Shown here in pieces: positions 11,308-22,892 of a DNA stretch of 64,000 bases. The translations under genes were made by a program, and so were the position numbers. Source of the stretch: Achatina immaculata (lineage: Eukaryota; Mollusca; Gastropoda; Stylommatophora; Achatinidae). The notes beneath the pieces were generated by a model, which saw only the letters and a program-made list of their open reading frames with translations, had not been told where the DNA came from and ran no database searches. The stretch's first letter is position 1, and every line of letters begins with the position of its first letter. The stretch is taken from positions 15,044,531 through 15,108,530 of the forward strand of contig CM019708.1 in assembly GCA_009760885.1 (NCBI GenBank). The letters are read 5' to 3'.

Positions 11308-11760
11308 CAGTTCAATCTTGGTGTCCACACCAATTGGATCTGACCTTGAGTACAGCATGAGAGATGGCAGACGAAGGTCGTTCTTGTGGAACGCTGCTGA
11401 AGACTTGAGGTAATGGCTTGTGATGGACTTCTTAAAGACTTTTAAATAACCTTCCAGAGCATTCTTGATTACCTTCTGAGCAAGTTTATTCTCTGTCAGC
11501 ACCGAAGCAAAACCTGGTGCCACTCCTTCAAAGTCCACAGGGCTGTCAAACACCTGCCCCACCATTCGACTGCGGATGCCCTGGTATTTTTCTCTTTGTT
11601 GATCTAGTTTGACTAGCAGCTCCCCGTACATGTAACCTCCCACAGAAAAGCCATGAACCATGAGAGGCCTCTGTGTGAGACTAGGGTCCTGAAGCACTGA
11701 AAGAAGATGCTCAATCGTGTTCTGTGCCCGCTGGGGGATCAGCACTTGAGAGGGCTTCAT
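11308..11760 (-). CDS. TMEM53/DUF829-like protein, central coding exon
   Basis: This 151-codon exon is bounded by a good acceptor (minus strand ATATTTTTAG then ATGAAGCC) and donor (CTG then GTAAGAG), both phase 0. It holds the core of the family: a nucleophile-elbow-like GFSVGG within VHGFSVGGYMYGELL about residues 36-50 of the exon, FDSPVDFEG, and LMLYSRSDPIGVD near its end, which matches the family's YSRxD block with the candidate acidic residue. Vertebrate TMEM53 is a nuclear-envelope protein of about 277 residues linked to BMP/SMAD signalling, but invertebrate relatives are uncharacterised. Whether this one is an active hydrolase is unknown. The ATG at the exon start is probably internal, because a matching N-terminal exon lies upstream at 14724. 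Confidence 0.88.
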
Positions 11761-12036
11761 CTAAAAATATAAATGGAAAAAATACGATGCTTCCCAGTGA
11801 TTTCAGACAACTTGTAAAAATATCTGCAACATCATTAGCTTAGTTCTGAAATGTATAAACTAGGACAAAAGTAGCAACAGCTTTATTACTTAACGAGTAG
11901 ACAGTTGTGAAGTTTCAGTGTGAGCCTTAATCGTACAAAAAACACACAGGATGAAGAACTAGAGAGAGGAGATAAAGTATAAATTTACATGAATGTTATG
12001 TTTAGAAAAAAAAATGAAATAAAATAAAATGGATAG
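11761..12036. other. Intronic DNA, nothing seen
   Basis: AT-rich intron immediately upstream of the central TMEM53-like exon. No repeats or exons were recognised. Confidence 0.4.
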
Positions 12037-12048
12037 AGTACTTAGCTG

Positions 12049-12925
12049 CTTCTTCTTCTTATTCATACACACACTGGCAATGATGCGTGGTACCCTGATA
12101 TTTGCGATACATCTTTTGGCTGGGCATCTTTGACTTCAGAACCTTTCCTTGCTAGGGCAGACTGTGGTCTTGCTCAGAATGCCATGAGGACAGTGGTTTA
12201 GGCTGGCCTGGCCAAAACTTTGTTTTCCAGCCTCTGGTGTCATGATAATCTAGAGAAGGCCGTCTTGGAAGGGTACATAATGTGAAAGAGAAAGAGAGGA
12301 AGACCAAGGCGAAAAATGGCTGCAAGACATTGTCGATGATCTGCAAAATGCAGCATCTGCATTAGCAGCAGGCCATCTTGCTCACAACCGAGTGGCCTAC
12401 AGGAGTGCTGTTAGGGAGGCAAAGTTCCGCAAGGGACATGCAAATGAATGAATGAAATGAATGGTGGCTGTACTCGAGCCCCTTCTCCATGTCAGATCCA
12501 GCATGCAATGCTGGCTGGCCAGATGACATTGAGAGAGTTCCACAGAGACATTCCGACTTTGGGATGAGAAATTTGATGAATGCCTCAATGATATCCATCT
12601 CCTGCTACCTATAGTCTGTTGGCTTTTTTTTGTTTACATCATTCTGACAGCCATTGTTGTAAAGACCCACATGCTTGTCACGTCCTGGATTCATTGGGTT
12701 TCATAGCAAATTTTCCTCATCCCTGCCGCCAATCTCCATGTCCCCATCTGTCCACCAACCTGACATTACATTTTACAAAAATAACAACTACAACTAGTGT
12801 TGATTGCTACAGGTTTCTGGGCTACGGAAGTAGGTCAGAGTTTTTAAGCAAACAGATCTATGTTCCCTATCTCACAAAGACTATGTTAAGATAAATGTGT
12901 TCTTAACACAGTTGTTCCCAGGGGA
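12049..12925 (-). mobile_element. LINE-B deletion derivative: 5' leader plus GAA tail only
   Basis: The sequence from about 12070 to 12925 aligns by eye with the 5' end of the full LINE-B at 45729-46324, including the terminal CCCCTGGGAACAACTGTGTT. The opposite end is (GAA)n (CTTCTTCTTCTT on plus, 12049-12060). The flanks are AGTACTTAGCTG (12037-12048) and AGCACTTAGCTG (12926-12937), a 12-bp target-site duplication with one mismatch. The element therefore has both genuine ends but lacks all endonuclease-RT-RNase H sequence. It is interrupted by a LINE-A fragment at 12240-12461. Confidence 0.85.
12240..12461 (+). mobile_element. LINE-A 3' fragment inserted in the LINE-B derivative
   Basis: It encodes the LINE-A C-terminus region (basic GRPR-type segment, then the HNR..AYRSA block) and ends in a (TGAA)-type tail. 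Comparing 12231-12470 with the uninterrupted LINE-B leader at about 45885-45900 (CAGCCCCTGGTGGCTGTAC) places the insertion exactly, with a short TGGTG duplication (12235-12239 and 12462-12466). Confidence 0.85.
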
Positions 12926-13189
12926 AGCACTTAGCTGAAACTTGTAAGAAGCTGTGGCTTATCCGACACTGTGTTCAGAAATGCACATGACGGAGTGTAG
13001 AGAATGTTTAAATGGAGACATGATGTGTGACAGGTGGGTTGTAACTGAGGGTGGTGGGTGGGGAAACCAGCCAGGTTACCACTGAATCACTCTCTCTGTG
13101 TATCACAAAGAGATCACATTCAGAATACAGGAAAAAAAAAATCTTGACCATCTTGGAAGATAAACTACATCTTATTTTAATAGGCCCCA

Positions 13190-13470
13190 CTAACTGTGAA
13201 GATCATTTAATACCAGTGAGTAGTGAGATCCCCTGTGTGGTACCCGAGATCTGCAAAGAACAGGACCACTGTACCCTACCACGCATGATCGTAAAAGGCG
13301 ACTAAGGAGGGTTCAGCATAGGGCCAGCAACCCTATCTGGTAAAAACTATCAGACTGCTACAGAAACAGAATCAAGGGAAAAAACAAATGCAGGTGGAAG
13401 GAGAAATAAAAAAAGGCGAAGGACAGGCATTTGTGGAAAACCCTTGCGGAAGCCCCATGTGCCCTGGGCA
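13190..13470 (+). mobile_element. Possible LINE 5' fragment
   Basis: The words GGCGACTAAGGAGGGTTCAG and GGGCCAGCAACCCTATCTGG resemble a sequence I associate with the 5' region of RTE-type LINEs in invertebrates. There is no coding continuation here. Recognition is from memory and uncertain. Confidence 0.35.
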
Positions 13471-13495
13471 CTTAAGGTTCAGAGAGAGAGAGAGA

Positions 13496-13912
13496 GAGTA
13501 GTGAGATGTCACAGATGTAACTTTTCAAGGTCTCAGCTTCAAGTAGTGAGATGTCACAGATGTAACTTTTCAAGGTCTCAGGTTCAAGTAGTGAGTTGTC
13601 AGAGATGTAACTTTTCAAGGCTCAGCTCCAAGTAGTGAGATGTCACAGATGTAACTTTTCAAGGGCTCAGCTCCAAGTAGTGAGATGTTAGAGATGTAAC
13701 TTTTCAAGGGCTCATGTCCAAGTAGTGAGATGTCAGAGATGTAACTTTTCAAGGGCTCAGCTCCAAGTAGTGAGATGTCACAGATGTAACTTTTCAAGGG
13801 CTCAGCTCCAAGTAGTGAGATGTCACAGATGTAACTTTTCAAGGGCTCTGCTCCAAGTAGTGAGATGTCACAGATGTAACTTTTCAAGGGCTCAGCTCCA
13901 AGTAGTGAGACG
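13496..13912. repeat. 45-bp minisatellite, about 9 units
   Basis: Unit built on GTCACAGATGTAACTTTTCA followed by AGGGCTCAGCTCCAAGTAGTGAGAT. A short (AG)n run precedes it at about 13480-13497. The open frames in both directions follow from a period divisible by three. Confidence 0.95.
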
Positions 13913-14723
13913 TCAGCTCCCATTCTCCTACATCTGTTCATTAATACAAATGTCAGGAAGAAATGCTTTTCAAACGTGTTGACTGTGGTAAGCCTGTATC
14001 CTTGGCATACGGGGCAGGTCTCTAACTTCAGGGAAGGGTTTCTGTGAACTCTTGTGGGGTTTGTTCTGTTATTTCTTATTTCATCTCATTCCGGGAAATA
14101 ATCATTTTTTGCTATCTCATTTTTTGATTTTCCTCACCTGTCTTAGTTTGAGTAGACAACAATTACACTCCAAAAACTTTGTTGAAAATAAGAGAATGAA
14201 TGACTACAACAGACTCCAAAAGAACAAGGAACCTCTATCCACAAGAGCATTAATCACAATAAGAGGCTTCATGGCCTATTCCTCCCAAACTTGCTTCCAA
14301 CTTTTTGACTCCACAGCCTTGCAGGAAAGTACAGCATTTAGACACCAACTCTATCATAAAATAACTATAATCTTCTACCATGACACAGCAGCAAAACTGA
14401 CTGTGCTCAAGAAGAGAGAAGTTGATAGGAACAGAAAACCGCAGCCAATCAAGGCCCTAGGTGATCCCACATGCTCCAGGAAAAGGCTGATCCATAGCAC
14501 CAGGCTGCTGTATTACTGCGGCCTGGCCTTGACCTCCACGGTGAAGAACTTTTTGCTCACTCCACCCACTGAACTCATGAAAGCCACCATAACCTATTCT
14601 GACCTGATGTCAGTTTTCAAGATCTCCATCATGGTTGTAGTTGTCACCTCCAGTTTCTTGCTGCAGTGAAATCACAAAAGAACCAAACATAAAAATTCCA
14701 GTGATAGAAACAAAGATTTTTAC
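13913..14723. other. Intronic DNA, no supported gene
   Basis: A 205-codon plus-strand frame (14052-14669) has a hydrophobic start but no recognisable domain, and it overlaps the intron next to a TMEM53-like exon. I see no other signal. Confidence 0.35.
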
Positions 14724-14945
14724 CTGTAAGCTGAGGACATCAAATCCTTTGCTGTGATACATATTGCCATATTTGTCCAGGTGGCGCTGCTTTGCCAGCA
14801 TCCAACCAAACAACAACACCAGAGGTCTTGGAGCAGTGGAGGCCTCCTGTATTGTTCTCAGCTGAATGTTCTGAGTAAACTGTTCTGTTTTCAGGGGTGG
14901 CAGGATGCTCTCCTGACGTGAAGCCACCATCATGACTGGAACATT
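14724..14945 (-). CDS. TMEM53/DUF829-like protein, N-terminal coding exon
   Basis: This exon has an acceptor (minus strand GAAATTCAG then AATGTTCC) and a donor (TTACAG then GTAAAA), phase 0. It contains RPLVLLFGWMLAKQRHLDKY followed by GNMYHSKGFDVLSLQ, the family's first beta-strand and helix block (LLGW...KY...Y...G). Two ATGs lie in tandem at 14933-14928. The second has a favourable context (A at -3, G at +4). Starting there or at the first gives about 290-291 residues with the exons at 11308-11760 and 1026-1238, close to the usual family length. Upstream coding sequence through a further exon cannot be excluded, because the frame stays open to the acceptor. Confidence 0.85.
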
Positions 14946-15169
14946 CTGAATTTCAAGAACAAACAACCTCACTCAGCATAACCATCATGTGTTACTTCGG
15001 AGCAAAACTTAACATCTATTTATGGTATGTATACAGACATATTTTTGTACACTTTTCTGCTCACTTGTTACAGAAAAGCAAACCCAGCAATCTGTAGTAT
15101 GTTGTAGCTATGTTATGTGAGAGAAAGGCTTGAAGAGCAGACAATGGAAGCAAATCTGGAAGGAAGAAA

Positions 15170-16188
15170 TTGCTGCTGGCAAGATTCTTCAGCTGCCGTG
15201 CGTGGGGTGAAACTCCTCCCAGCCAATGAAGAAAAATGCGATTAGGGTTGCCGCGTGGCATTGTCTTGAAAAAGGTGATGGAAAGGATTAAGGAAAGTAG
15301 CAAGTAGTCTTGCAGTCTGGGCTACTCATATCATGGCACCTCTGCTCTAGAGGCCGGCCACGTCCTATATACACCCATACTGGCTCAAATGCCTAAACTG
15401 GCTTAACCCAGGGGTTAAACTAAGACTGCTGGCGAGATTCTTCAGCTGTTGTGCCTGGGGTGAAATTCCTCCCAGCCAATGAAGAAAAATGCAATTAGGG
15501 TTGCTGCGTGACGCTGCTGTGGAAAAGGTGATGGAAAGAAGTAAGTGAATTTTAATCGGTATGGCCAGTAAACTCACAGTGAGGGCTACTCGTACCACGG
15601 CATCTCTGCTCTAGAGACCGGCCACATCCAATATACACCCATACTGGGGCAATATGCCTAAACCAGCTTAACCCAAAGGTGAAACTTGGTGGCTATGCAT
15701 ATCATGGTACCTCCGCTCTAGAGGCCGGTCACGTCCTATATACACCCATACTGGGATAATATGCCTAAACCGGCTCAACCCAGAGGTGAAACTCACTAAT
15801 GGCGAGGATTTGTCCTTCTTGACAAAAGCTCCGTCCTGGTCACCACCAGGAAGGGTAGCAGCCATGACCATAAAATGCTGAAGTCGATGACACTGGACCA
15901 GTGCAGTCTAGATAGGCAACCACCTCTCATCCAACAGGGATATACTGATATCCAAAACACGTCGAGGTTTTCCAGTGAGAAAGTCCAACTCTAGACTAAA
16001 CTGGTGCAATGAAAACCAGTGTCATACAATGCCGCTTCTGTGACCCACCAAGAATATAGGCCCAAGCCCCATGATGCTCTGAGCCTCCATCCTAAATGAG
16101 ACTATCGCAAGAACCACAGGAGTAAATTCAGTAGGATCACGAGGCGATCTTGATGGTAGAAGTGAATGAAGAAGAAGAAAAATAAGAA
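15170..16188 (+). mobile_element. 1.45-kb-type GAA-tailed retroposon, 5'-truncated copy
   Basis: It shares long stretches with 35847-37301 and 59797-61248, e.g. GATTCTTCAGCTGCCGTG, CCAGCCAATGAAGAAAAATG and repeated CTCTAGAGGCCGG..CACGTCCTATATACACCCATACTGG. It ends GGTAGAAGTGAATGAAGAAG plus further GAA/A tail. The flanks are a perfect 12-bp duplication GGAAGGAAGAAA (15158-15169 and 16189-16200). No coding capacity is seen. Confidence 0.85.
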
Positions 16189-16200
16189 GGAAGGAAGAAA

Positions 16201-17024
16201 CAGGGCTTTACAATTAAATCTGAAATGCAGAATCAGAAGCAAATTTACAAAAGTCGGAGTCAGTGGAGATGCAGAGGTCAGAGCTGAACAGTAAAAAATA
16301 GGGATGTCTGTGTCAAAGGTTTGGTGTATCCACTCCACAGTCCAGGGAAGAACTTCAATACAGTCAGTAATGAGGTGTTTTTATGCCTATCTTCTGGCAT
16401 CCCACATAACTCTGATTTCCAAACACATCACCTGTCCGCCATAAGCTAATCAACACAACTGTGGGGGGTGGGGGCGGAAGAGAGGGAGTTAGAGCAACAT
16501 GGGCAAGGCACTTTCTTTACCACACTTGCCAATAACTAGCTAATCATCATCAGCAGTAGATTATGAATCATCTAAACAATTGTTTTATAACAGTTTTCTC
16601 ACACTGTACTTACCTTATACAAAAGTGATGCTGCTGATCTCATACAACAGCTCATAGTTAAAGCAGAACTCAGCACAGGCGATGCCATGGTTACCTGAAA
16701 ACATAGCAGACTGCTTGCACCAACAGATTGCTAAATCATACATTTGTTCATAGAATCTATAAAATCTAGCAAAAAGAGATGGTGGTAAAACAAAGAACTT
16801 CACTGACAGCTGTGAATCAGTGTTGTCAAGAATGAAGAAGTTGGGGCTGAAAACGGGCGAGTGGAAAAACTACCAAGACCTCCAGACAGAGAACAGATGT
16901 CATCGGTTACTGTACACTGAAGGAGACATGAAGAGGAGATCAGAGCACCTATTGCATGAGTGACGGCCCTTCCTAACTAACTAGTAAAATCTAACTATAT
17001 AAAAAATAAGCTGGTTTATCCTCT
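16201..17024. other. Probable intron or intergenic DNA, no gene seen
   Basis: A G-rich patch at about 16460-16490 is the only notable compositional feature. The 62-codon minus-strand frame at 16615-16803 has no recognisable features. Confidence 0.35.
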
Positions 17025-17845
17025 GCTAATTCATCATGCTTCATGACTCCTAGATTCCTTTGCTAATTCATCATGCTTCATGACACCTAGATTCCTTTGC
17101 TAATTCACCATGCTTCAGGACTCCTAGATTCCTTTGCTAATTCATCATGCTTCATGACACCTAGATCCCTTTGCTACTTCATCATGCTTCATGACACCTA
17201 GATTCCTTTGCTAATTCATCATGCTTCAGGACTCCTAGATTCCTTTGCTAATTCATCATGCTTCATGACACCTAGATTCCTTTGCTAATTCATCATGCTT
17301 CAGGACTCCTAGATTCCTGTGCTAATTCATCATGCTTCAGGACTCCTAGATCCCTTTGCTAATTCATCATGCTTCATGACACCTAGATTCCTTTGCTAAT
17401 TCATCATGCTTCATGACACCTAGATCCCTTTGCTACTTCATCATGCTTCATGACACCTAGATTCCTTTGCTAATTCATCATGCTTCAGGACTCCTAGATT
17501 CCTTTGCTAATTCATCATGCTTCATGACACCTAGATCCCTTTGCTACTTCATCATGCTTCATGACACCTAGATTCCTTTGCTAATTCATCATGCTTCAGG
17601 ACTCCTAGATTCCTTTGCTAATTCATCATGCTTCATGACTCCTGAATTCCTTTGCTAATTCATCATGCTTCATGACTCCTAGATTCCTGTGCTAATTCAT
17701 CATGCTTCAGGACTCCTAGACTCCTTTGCTAATTCATCATGCTTCATGACTCCTAGATTCCTGTGCTAATTCATCATGCTTCATGACTCCTAGATTCCTG
17801 TGCTAATTCATCATGCTTCAGGACTCCTAGATTCCTTTGCATCAT
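17025..17845. repeat. 37-bp minisatellite, about 22 units
   Basis: Unit built on TTGCTAATTCATCATGCTTC then ATGACACCTAGATTCCT. Two main variants (ATGACACC and AGGACTCC) alternate irregularly, with blocks of several units repeated as larger modules. Confidence 0.95.
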
Positions 17846-18114
17846 ACAGTGTTCTTGTTCAATCTCACTGAACTAAGCACTAAGATCACTGTACCACTAA
17901 AGGTGTGGGGTGGGGATGTTATTAGTGGTCACTGTGGTGAAGATGTTGTAGCACATGTGTCATATTAAAGTGGGAGTGGATTATAGTGGCTGGCTTTAAG
18001 ACCCAGAATGGACCCAAAATGGAGACCAAGCTCACCACCAGGAAGATTATGGCAAGTCCTACCTCTCTGACCATGCTCTGGCTGTTACTAGGACCTGGAA
18101 AGGTGGGACAAGGT

Positions 18115-18240
18115 CTTGACCAGTTCTGGTTTGTTGGCCCTCTGCTTTGTTGGCCCTCTGGTTTGTTGGCCCTGATCTGGCTTGTTGGCCCTGATCTGGT
18201 TTGTGGACTCTGATCTGATTTGTTGGTCCTGATAATTGTA
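18115..18240. repeat. About 19-20-bp tandem repeat
   Basis: Six or so units of GGTTTGTTGGCCCTGATCT with variants (GGCCCTCT). A small minisatellite with no coding value. Confidence 0.85.
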
Positions 18241-18419
18241 CTGCTTCACTAACAGTCATCTTTGCTTCTACCATACTGATTTATATAAATGACTCTGCTG
18301 TAGGGCAGTTATAACACAGGTAAATATCAAACTTTTATTGCAAATCTAGCAATTATGAAAGCACTACACAATGATGACTCCTGTATAAAATTATCAGTAC
18401 TGTTGTTTTGTATAACTTT

Positions 18420-18760
18420 TAACTGCTATATGACTTCTCTAATCCCTCGGCGTTCAAGTTTTCTATCATTTCCCCTTGCATCAGATAGTGGTCTAATCAT
18501 TCTGTATCTTCCTACACAATGTCAATGATAGAGAAGTTTCAAGGTAGCAGGTTCATTTGATGATATTTCATATATCTGCAGTCCAGCAGGTGGTGCTTCA
18601 GTTTCCTGTTCTTGTCTGTTGCAGCACGTGCAGCATGGTCAATGGTCACTCTTTGTAAGTGTTTACTGAGGGTGATGTGTCCTGTTTGCAACCTGAAGAC
18701 TGTATGCTGGTCTCTATGACATAAGCTGCTGATGTTGTCTTTGGGACTGGGAATTGTTCT
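18420..18760 (-). mobile_element. Possible I-type LINE 3' remnant
   Basis: The minus strand reads roughly DQHTVFRLQTGHITLSKHL followed after a gap by HHLLDC, similar to the FRLRTGH...EHILQ.C block downstream of RNase H in LINE-B. It is short and decayed. Confidence 0.4.
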
Positions 18761-19214
18761 TGTATCTTCCTGTTAGGAAACTAGCATATAAAACCGATAA
18801 TACATGGGTGTTACATGTAATATAACAATGACTCCCATTTATTGTTTCCTACTGTGATGTCTCTACACAGCTTAGTCTAAAAGCCTCTAAGATTATCAGT
18901 CATGCTAGTACTGTAAGAACTGTAAACTATAACTTATTTGCCAGTTTTCCAGCTACTCTAGCCATATCTACTTTATCAATATTTCAGATTTTCCGGTATG
19001 TGATCAAACTTACCAGCTGTATCAGAGATTTCTGCAGCTCTTAACAAAATATCACAGAATTACCACAGCAACTGAAATATAAACAAAACTGATCATAACT
19101 GAACCAAAAACAAACAAACTAAACAACATGTTTCATACAGGTTCATATTTAAGCTGCACTGTGGAGCCAATACGTCAAACCTTCAATTTCAACTCATCTT
19201 ATTTTTTTCTACTG

Positions 19215-19560
19215 TCTGCCTCCTACAAAGATGATATGTTTATATTAATTCTAACACTGCCTCCTACAAAGATTATATGTTTCTATCAATTCTAACACTG
19301 CCTCTTGCAAATATGATATGTTTCTATCAATTCAGACACTGCCTCCTACAAAGATGATATGTTTCTAGCAACTATGACTCTCTACCTCCTACTCCTACAA
19401 AGATAACATTTCTAGCAACTATGACTCTACCTCCTACAAAGATGACACATTTCTAGCAACTATGACTCTACCTCCTACTCCTACAAAGATAACACATTTC
19501 TAGCAACTATGACTCCTACTCCTACAAAGATGACACATTTCTAGCAACTATGACTCTGAC
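19215..19560. repeat. Degenerate tandem repeat of about 41 bp
   Basis: Units carry CTCCTACAAAGATGATATGT and TTTCTAGCAACTATGACTC, with internal shortening in the second half. Confidence 0.8.
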
Positions 19561-20709
19561 TCCATAGCCTTGATAAAATACAGCAGATATCTATTTATGT
19601 GGAAAATTAGTGTTTAGAAAACCAAGTTTTAGAAAAGATTCTGTAAAACTGGACTAAGATATGAAAATAAAGGCATGAATGAAGTGGTGGGGTGGCATGG
19701 GGTGGATGTCAACAATTCAAGTTTTGAAATTTTGAAAAGCACACACAAAAATTAATGTTTCATTAACTAATCCAGTTGCTCATGTCCCAGAAGTGGGATT
19801 TTTTCAGTACACACTAAAAAAGGCCCTGGGTACTGCCCAGCCTCCAAAAATGGGTACCAGAGAAAATCTGGAAAGGTAAATGCAGTCAACCGTGATACTA
19901 ATGTTTCACTTTCATGTGCTGAAGGTCATGGAAATACAGGGGCCTAACACTGTATCCCCAATATCCCTTAATGGCATGAAAATGGGAATTTTACCTTTCT
20001 TACCAAAAAAATTCCACTTTCAAACTTAAATGCATTCAATTTGCTGTACTGGTTTCTTCTAAATGTTAACTCAGTTTTGGCTGTCAAAGAACAGTTAGCT
20101 CAGTTGGTCAAGCCGGCATTCACAGAACTGGTATACTGCTCTTAAGTGTGCTGACAATGTGACTTTAATCAGTGGTTCTCAAGTTTCTACCTTTTCAACT
20201 TCATTTTCATGTGTTTCTCAAGTTTCTACCTTTTCAACTTCATTTTCATGTGTTGTGGTGCAATTAAGTACCACTGTTGTCAATCAGCAGAAAATTGGTG
20301 CTGTCTTTCAAGTACTTACAAGGATATATTGAGGAGAGCACTAATGGACTTGTCTAGAGTGCAGTGCTGATCCTAATTGTACCATACCTTATTAGCTTGA
20401 GATCCATGGATGCCCAGGTGATCCACAAAAGGATCTTTTGGGGGTCCACAGACCAGCAAATGGATTGGCTCAATTTTTTAAATTATTATCATTATCTATT
20501 TCTTTATTTTGAATAAGGAGTCCACAGCTATTCTCAGGCTGAAAAGATGGCCAATGGCCAAAATAATGTAAAGAATCTACATTTGGTAGAAATTTAGAAT
20601 CTTCCAGTGCAGCAATTACCAACCTCTCTCACCTCACAGCACAATGAAAAAGGTGAGAAAATACTGTCAGTTTTTACAGACTGATTTCGTCATTTAAACC
20701 CAAAAACAA
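19561..20709. other. No gene seen; possible hAT-like terminus at about 20173
   Basis: TGACTTTAATCAGTGGTTCTCA occurs here (about 20160-20181) and again at about 22743-22764. CAGTGGTTCTCAA-type sequence is typical of hAT transposon ends, but no matching opposite terminus was found. A tRNA A-box-like word TAGCTCAGTTGGT is at about 20097, without a B-box. Confidence 0.3.
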
Positions 20710-20722
20710 TTGATTCTTTTCA

Positions 20723-21175
20723 TTCATTCACTCATTTGCATGTCCCTTGCGGAACTTTGCCTCCCAAACAGCACTCCTCTAGGCCTCTCGGTTGTGAGCA
20801 AGATGGCCTGCTGCTGCATCCATCTGCAGATCGTCAACGATATCTTGCAGCCATCTTCGTTTTGGTCTTCCTCTCTTTCTTTTTCCCATTATGTATCCTT
20901 CCAATACGGTCTTCTCTAAATTATCATGACGTTTAATGTGGCCAAAATATTTAAGTTTTCTCTCTTTAATCCTCTTTACTAGCCAGCCTTCTTCAATATT
21001 AAGCTCTTGTAGTATAGATATATTTGTTCTTTTTTGTGTCCACGATATTTGGAGAACTCTTCTGTAGCATTTACATTCAAAGGCATTTATGTGTTTCTCA
21101 GCTGTTTTGTTAAGTGTCCAGGTCTCACAGGCATATGTTGTGATGGGAAAGATGCATATCCTTAAAAATCTTATC
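20723..21175 (-). mobile_element. LINE-A 3' fragment with 13-bp target-site duplication
   Basis: It encodes the LINE-A C-terminus (CETWTLNKTAEKHINAFE through MGKRKRGRPKRRWLQDI). The flanks are TTGATTCTTTTCA at 20710-20722 and 21176-21188, a perfect 13-bp duplication. It is 453 bases long and 5'-truncated. Confidence 0.92.
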
Positions 21176-21439
21176 TTGATTCTTTTCAGCTCCCTCAAAT
21201 ATTCATAACACACCTGTAGATCCTTTGTGCACATTCCTGTGTGCTGTGGCACACTTGCTGGTAATCAGTGTTCTAATGCCTTTAATGTGACAGCATCCAT
21301 CTCTGACACCATCACATTGTGCTCTCAGCTCCTACATTCTAAGATGAGCTATTATGTCATTCTGTGTATCTAAATCTTTGGTCCTACAGAACTCTATGGC
21401 AAACTGTTAAGACTATTTAGAACAAAAGCTGGAACTGCT

Positions 21440-21860
21440 GTAATGTTTTGGTTTACACCTTCCATCCATCCATGTCCGTGGTGACTGGCTAAGCAATCAT
21501 GGCCCAGCTCTTCTCATTATCTCTGGCCAATCTTTGTAGGACATCCCAGCTTTGTTGAATGCTGCTCATTTCTGCTTCTGCAGTTCTCTCCCAAGTAGCT
21601 TTTGGTCTGTCTCTCTTACTTTTTTCCCTAATGTGTCTATTGCATGGCTGTTTCAGTGATACTGCTGGGATCCTTTCGTAGCACATGACCAATCCAATTC
21701 CAGCAATCTTTAGCTATTATCAGAAAAGATACAGGGAAAAGAGACAGAGGTAGTCAGAGAGAGAAAATGCTGGATGGACTAACTAGACGGCATGGACAAA
21801 GAACACCAATGCTGCTTATAATCAGCACTCAGAGAATAAAATTGTAGAAAAGCATGATAT
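21440..21860 (-). mobile_element. LINE-E 3' fragment and adjacent LINE scrap
   Basis: The minus strand 21489-21692 encodes a basic KRDRPKATWERTAEAEM segment followed by WDVLQRLARDNEKSW, a pattern found at the C-terminus of a common animal LINE endonuclease-RT polyprotein. On the plus strand at about 21735-21800 a second short basic segment reads like the 3' end of an RTE-like element. Both are too short to place firmly. Confidence 0.6.
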
Positions 21861-22395
21861 CCAATGCCAGTTTGCAGGGCAACATATAGACAGAGGAATA
21901 CAATGATTATCAATCCAAGAAAAGGGTGGATGGAACATATGGATGTAGTTTAGGTAGAGGGGTTGTAATATAGTGCCGTGAAAGTCCTAGAATATCAGCT
22001 GCATGTGAGGACTGAGTGAATACGACCTTAATAGTCAGGGAATATGATTGTGGAGAAATGAAAGGTTAAATATAGCTGAATTCCAAGTTCAATCCGTGTG
22101 GTTTCTGTATTCCATATTACCGCATGTAACAGTTCTCGAGTGCCAGGTGACTTATGTCTTCTGCATGACATTGTTTAATGCTGCTACTAGGAAATCTGAC
22201 TTGTCTCTGTGGTTAGGACTGTTGAAATGATTAGAGACTGGCTTATAGTTATATAACCGGTATTTAGCGGGAAAGGGAAAAAACAAAATCATTTTGTGTA
22301 TAAAAGTATTCTGAAAATATAATATTACTTTAACTTATATAATAAATACAAATATTACAGACAAATATATGAGTGTTAAAACATAAAAAACTTAC

Positions 22396-22760
22396 ATGGG
22401 CAGTTATAATCCACGACAAGTTCCCAATGTTTGCTAATTTTGTAACCACCCCACTTTAAGGGCGCTTCTTCTACAAGTCGATACTAAGAATTTGAGTTTA
22501 CAAACCTATAACAGTTGAACTTATTGTACATAGCACAGTCGCTCTCTATTTCCATTTAAATTAAATAAGTCCACTAATTAATAATTGTATACGATACAAG
22601 TGAAGTATACTGGGCGTTTAAATATTAGCGATCAATCACGGACATGAACAGAAAGATCAGCTTATCGTATGGAGGCCACCATGAGATGGAGCCAATCAAA
22701 ACCCTGGAAACAAACTGACCCGAACCGGAACTGCATTGTGGGCCCACTTTATGACTTTAA
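22396..22760 (-). promoter_or_regulatory. Candidate first exon and promoter of the TMEM53-like gene
   Basis: A good donor (minus strand CCCAT then GTAAGTTT, GT at 22395-22394) ends a stretch without a long reading frame. About 300 bases upstream is a GC-richer patch (22670-22745) with a CCAAT box (GAGCCAATCA on plus), a GCCACCATGAG word and GCATTGTGGGC, all promoter-like. Spliced to 14945 this would supply a 5' UTR. This is inference from position and motifs only. Confidence 0.3.
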
Positions 22761-22892
22761 TCAGTGGTTCTCACGTTTTTTATGTGTTACTTATGGTACC
22801 CTTACGAAAAATATTAGATGTGGACTGCACCCAAATATGTAACAATGTTGATTTGGCCTAGAACATATAAAAGAAAAAAAATCCTTTGAAAA

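Noticed and set aside
14052..14669. 205-codon plus-strand frame with a hydrophobic N-terminus
   Set aside because: There is no recognisable domain, the composition is like surrounding intron, and it opposes the TMEM53-like gene.
20091..20180. tRNA-like A-box TAGCTCAGTTGGTCAAGC
   Set aside because: No B-box at the expected distance and no fold. Not called a tRNA or SINE.
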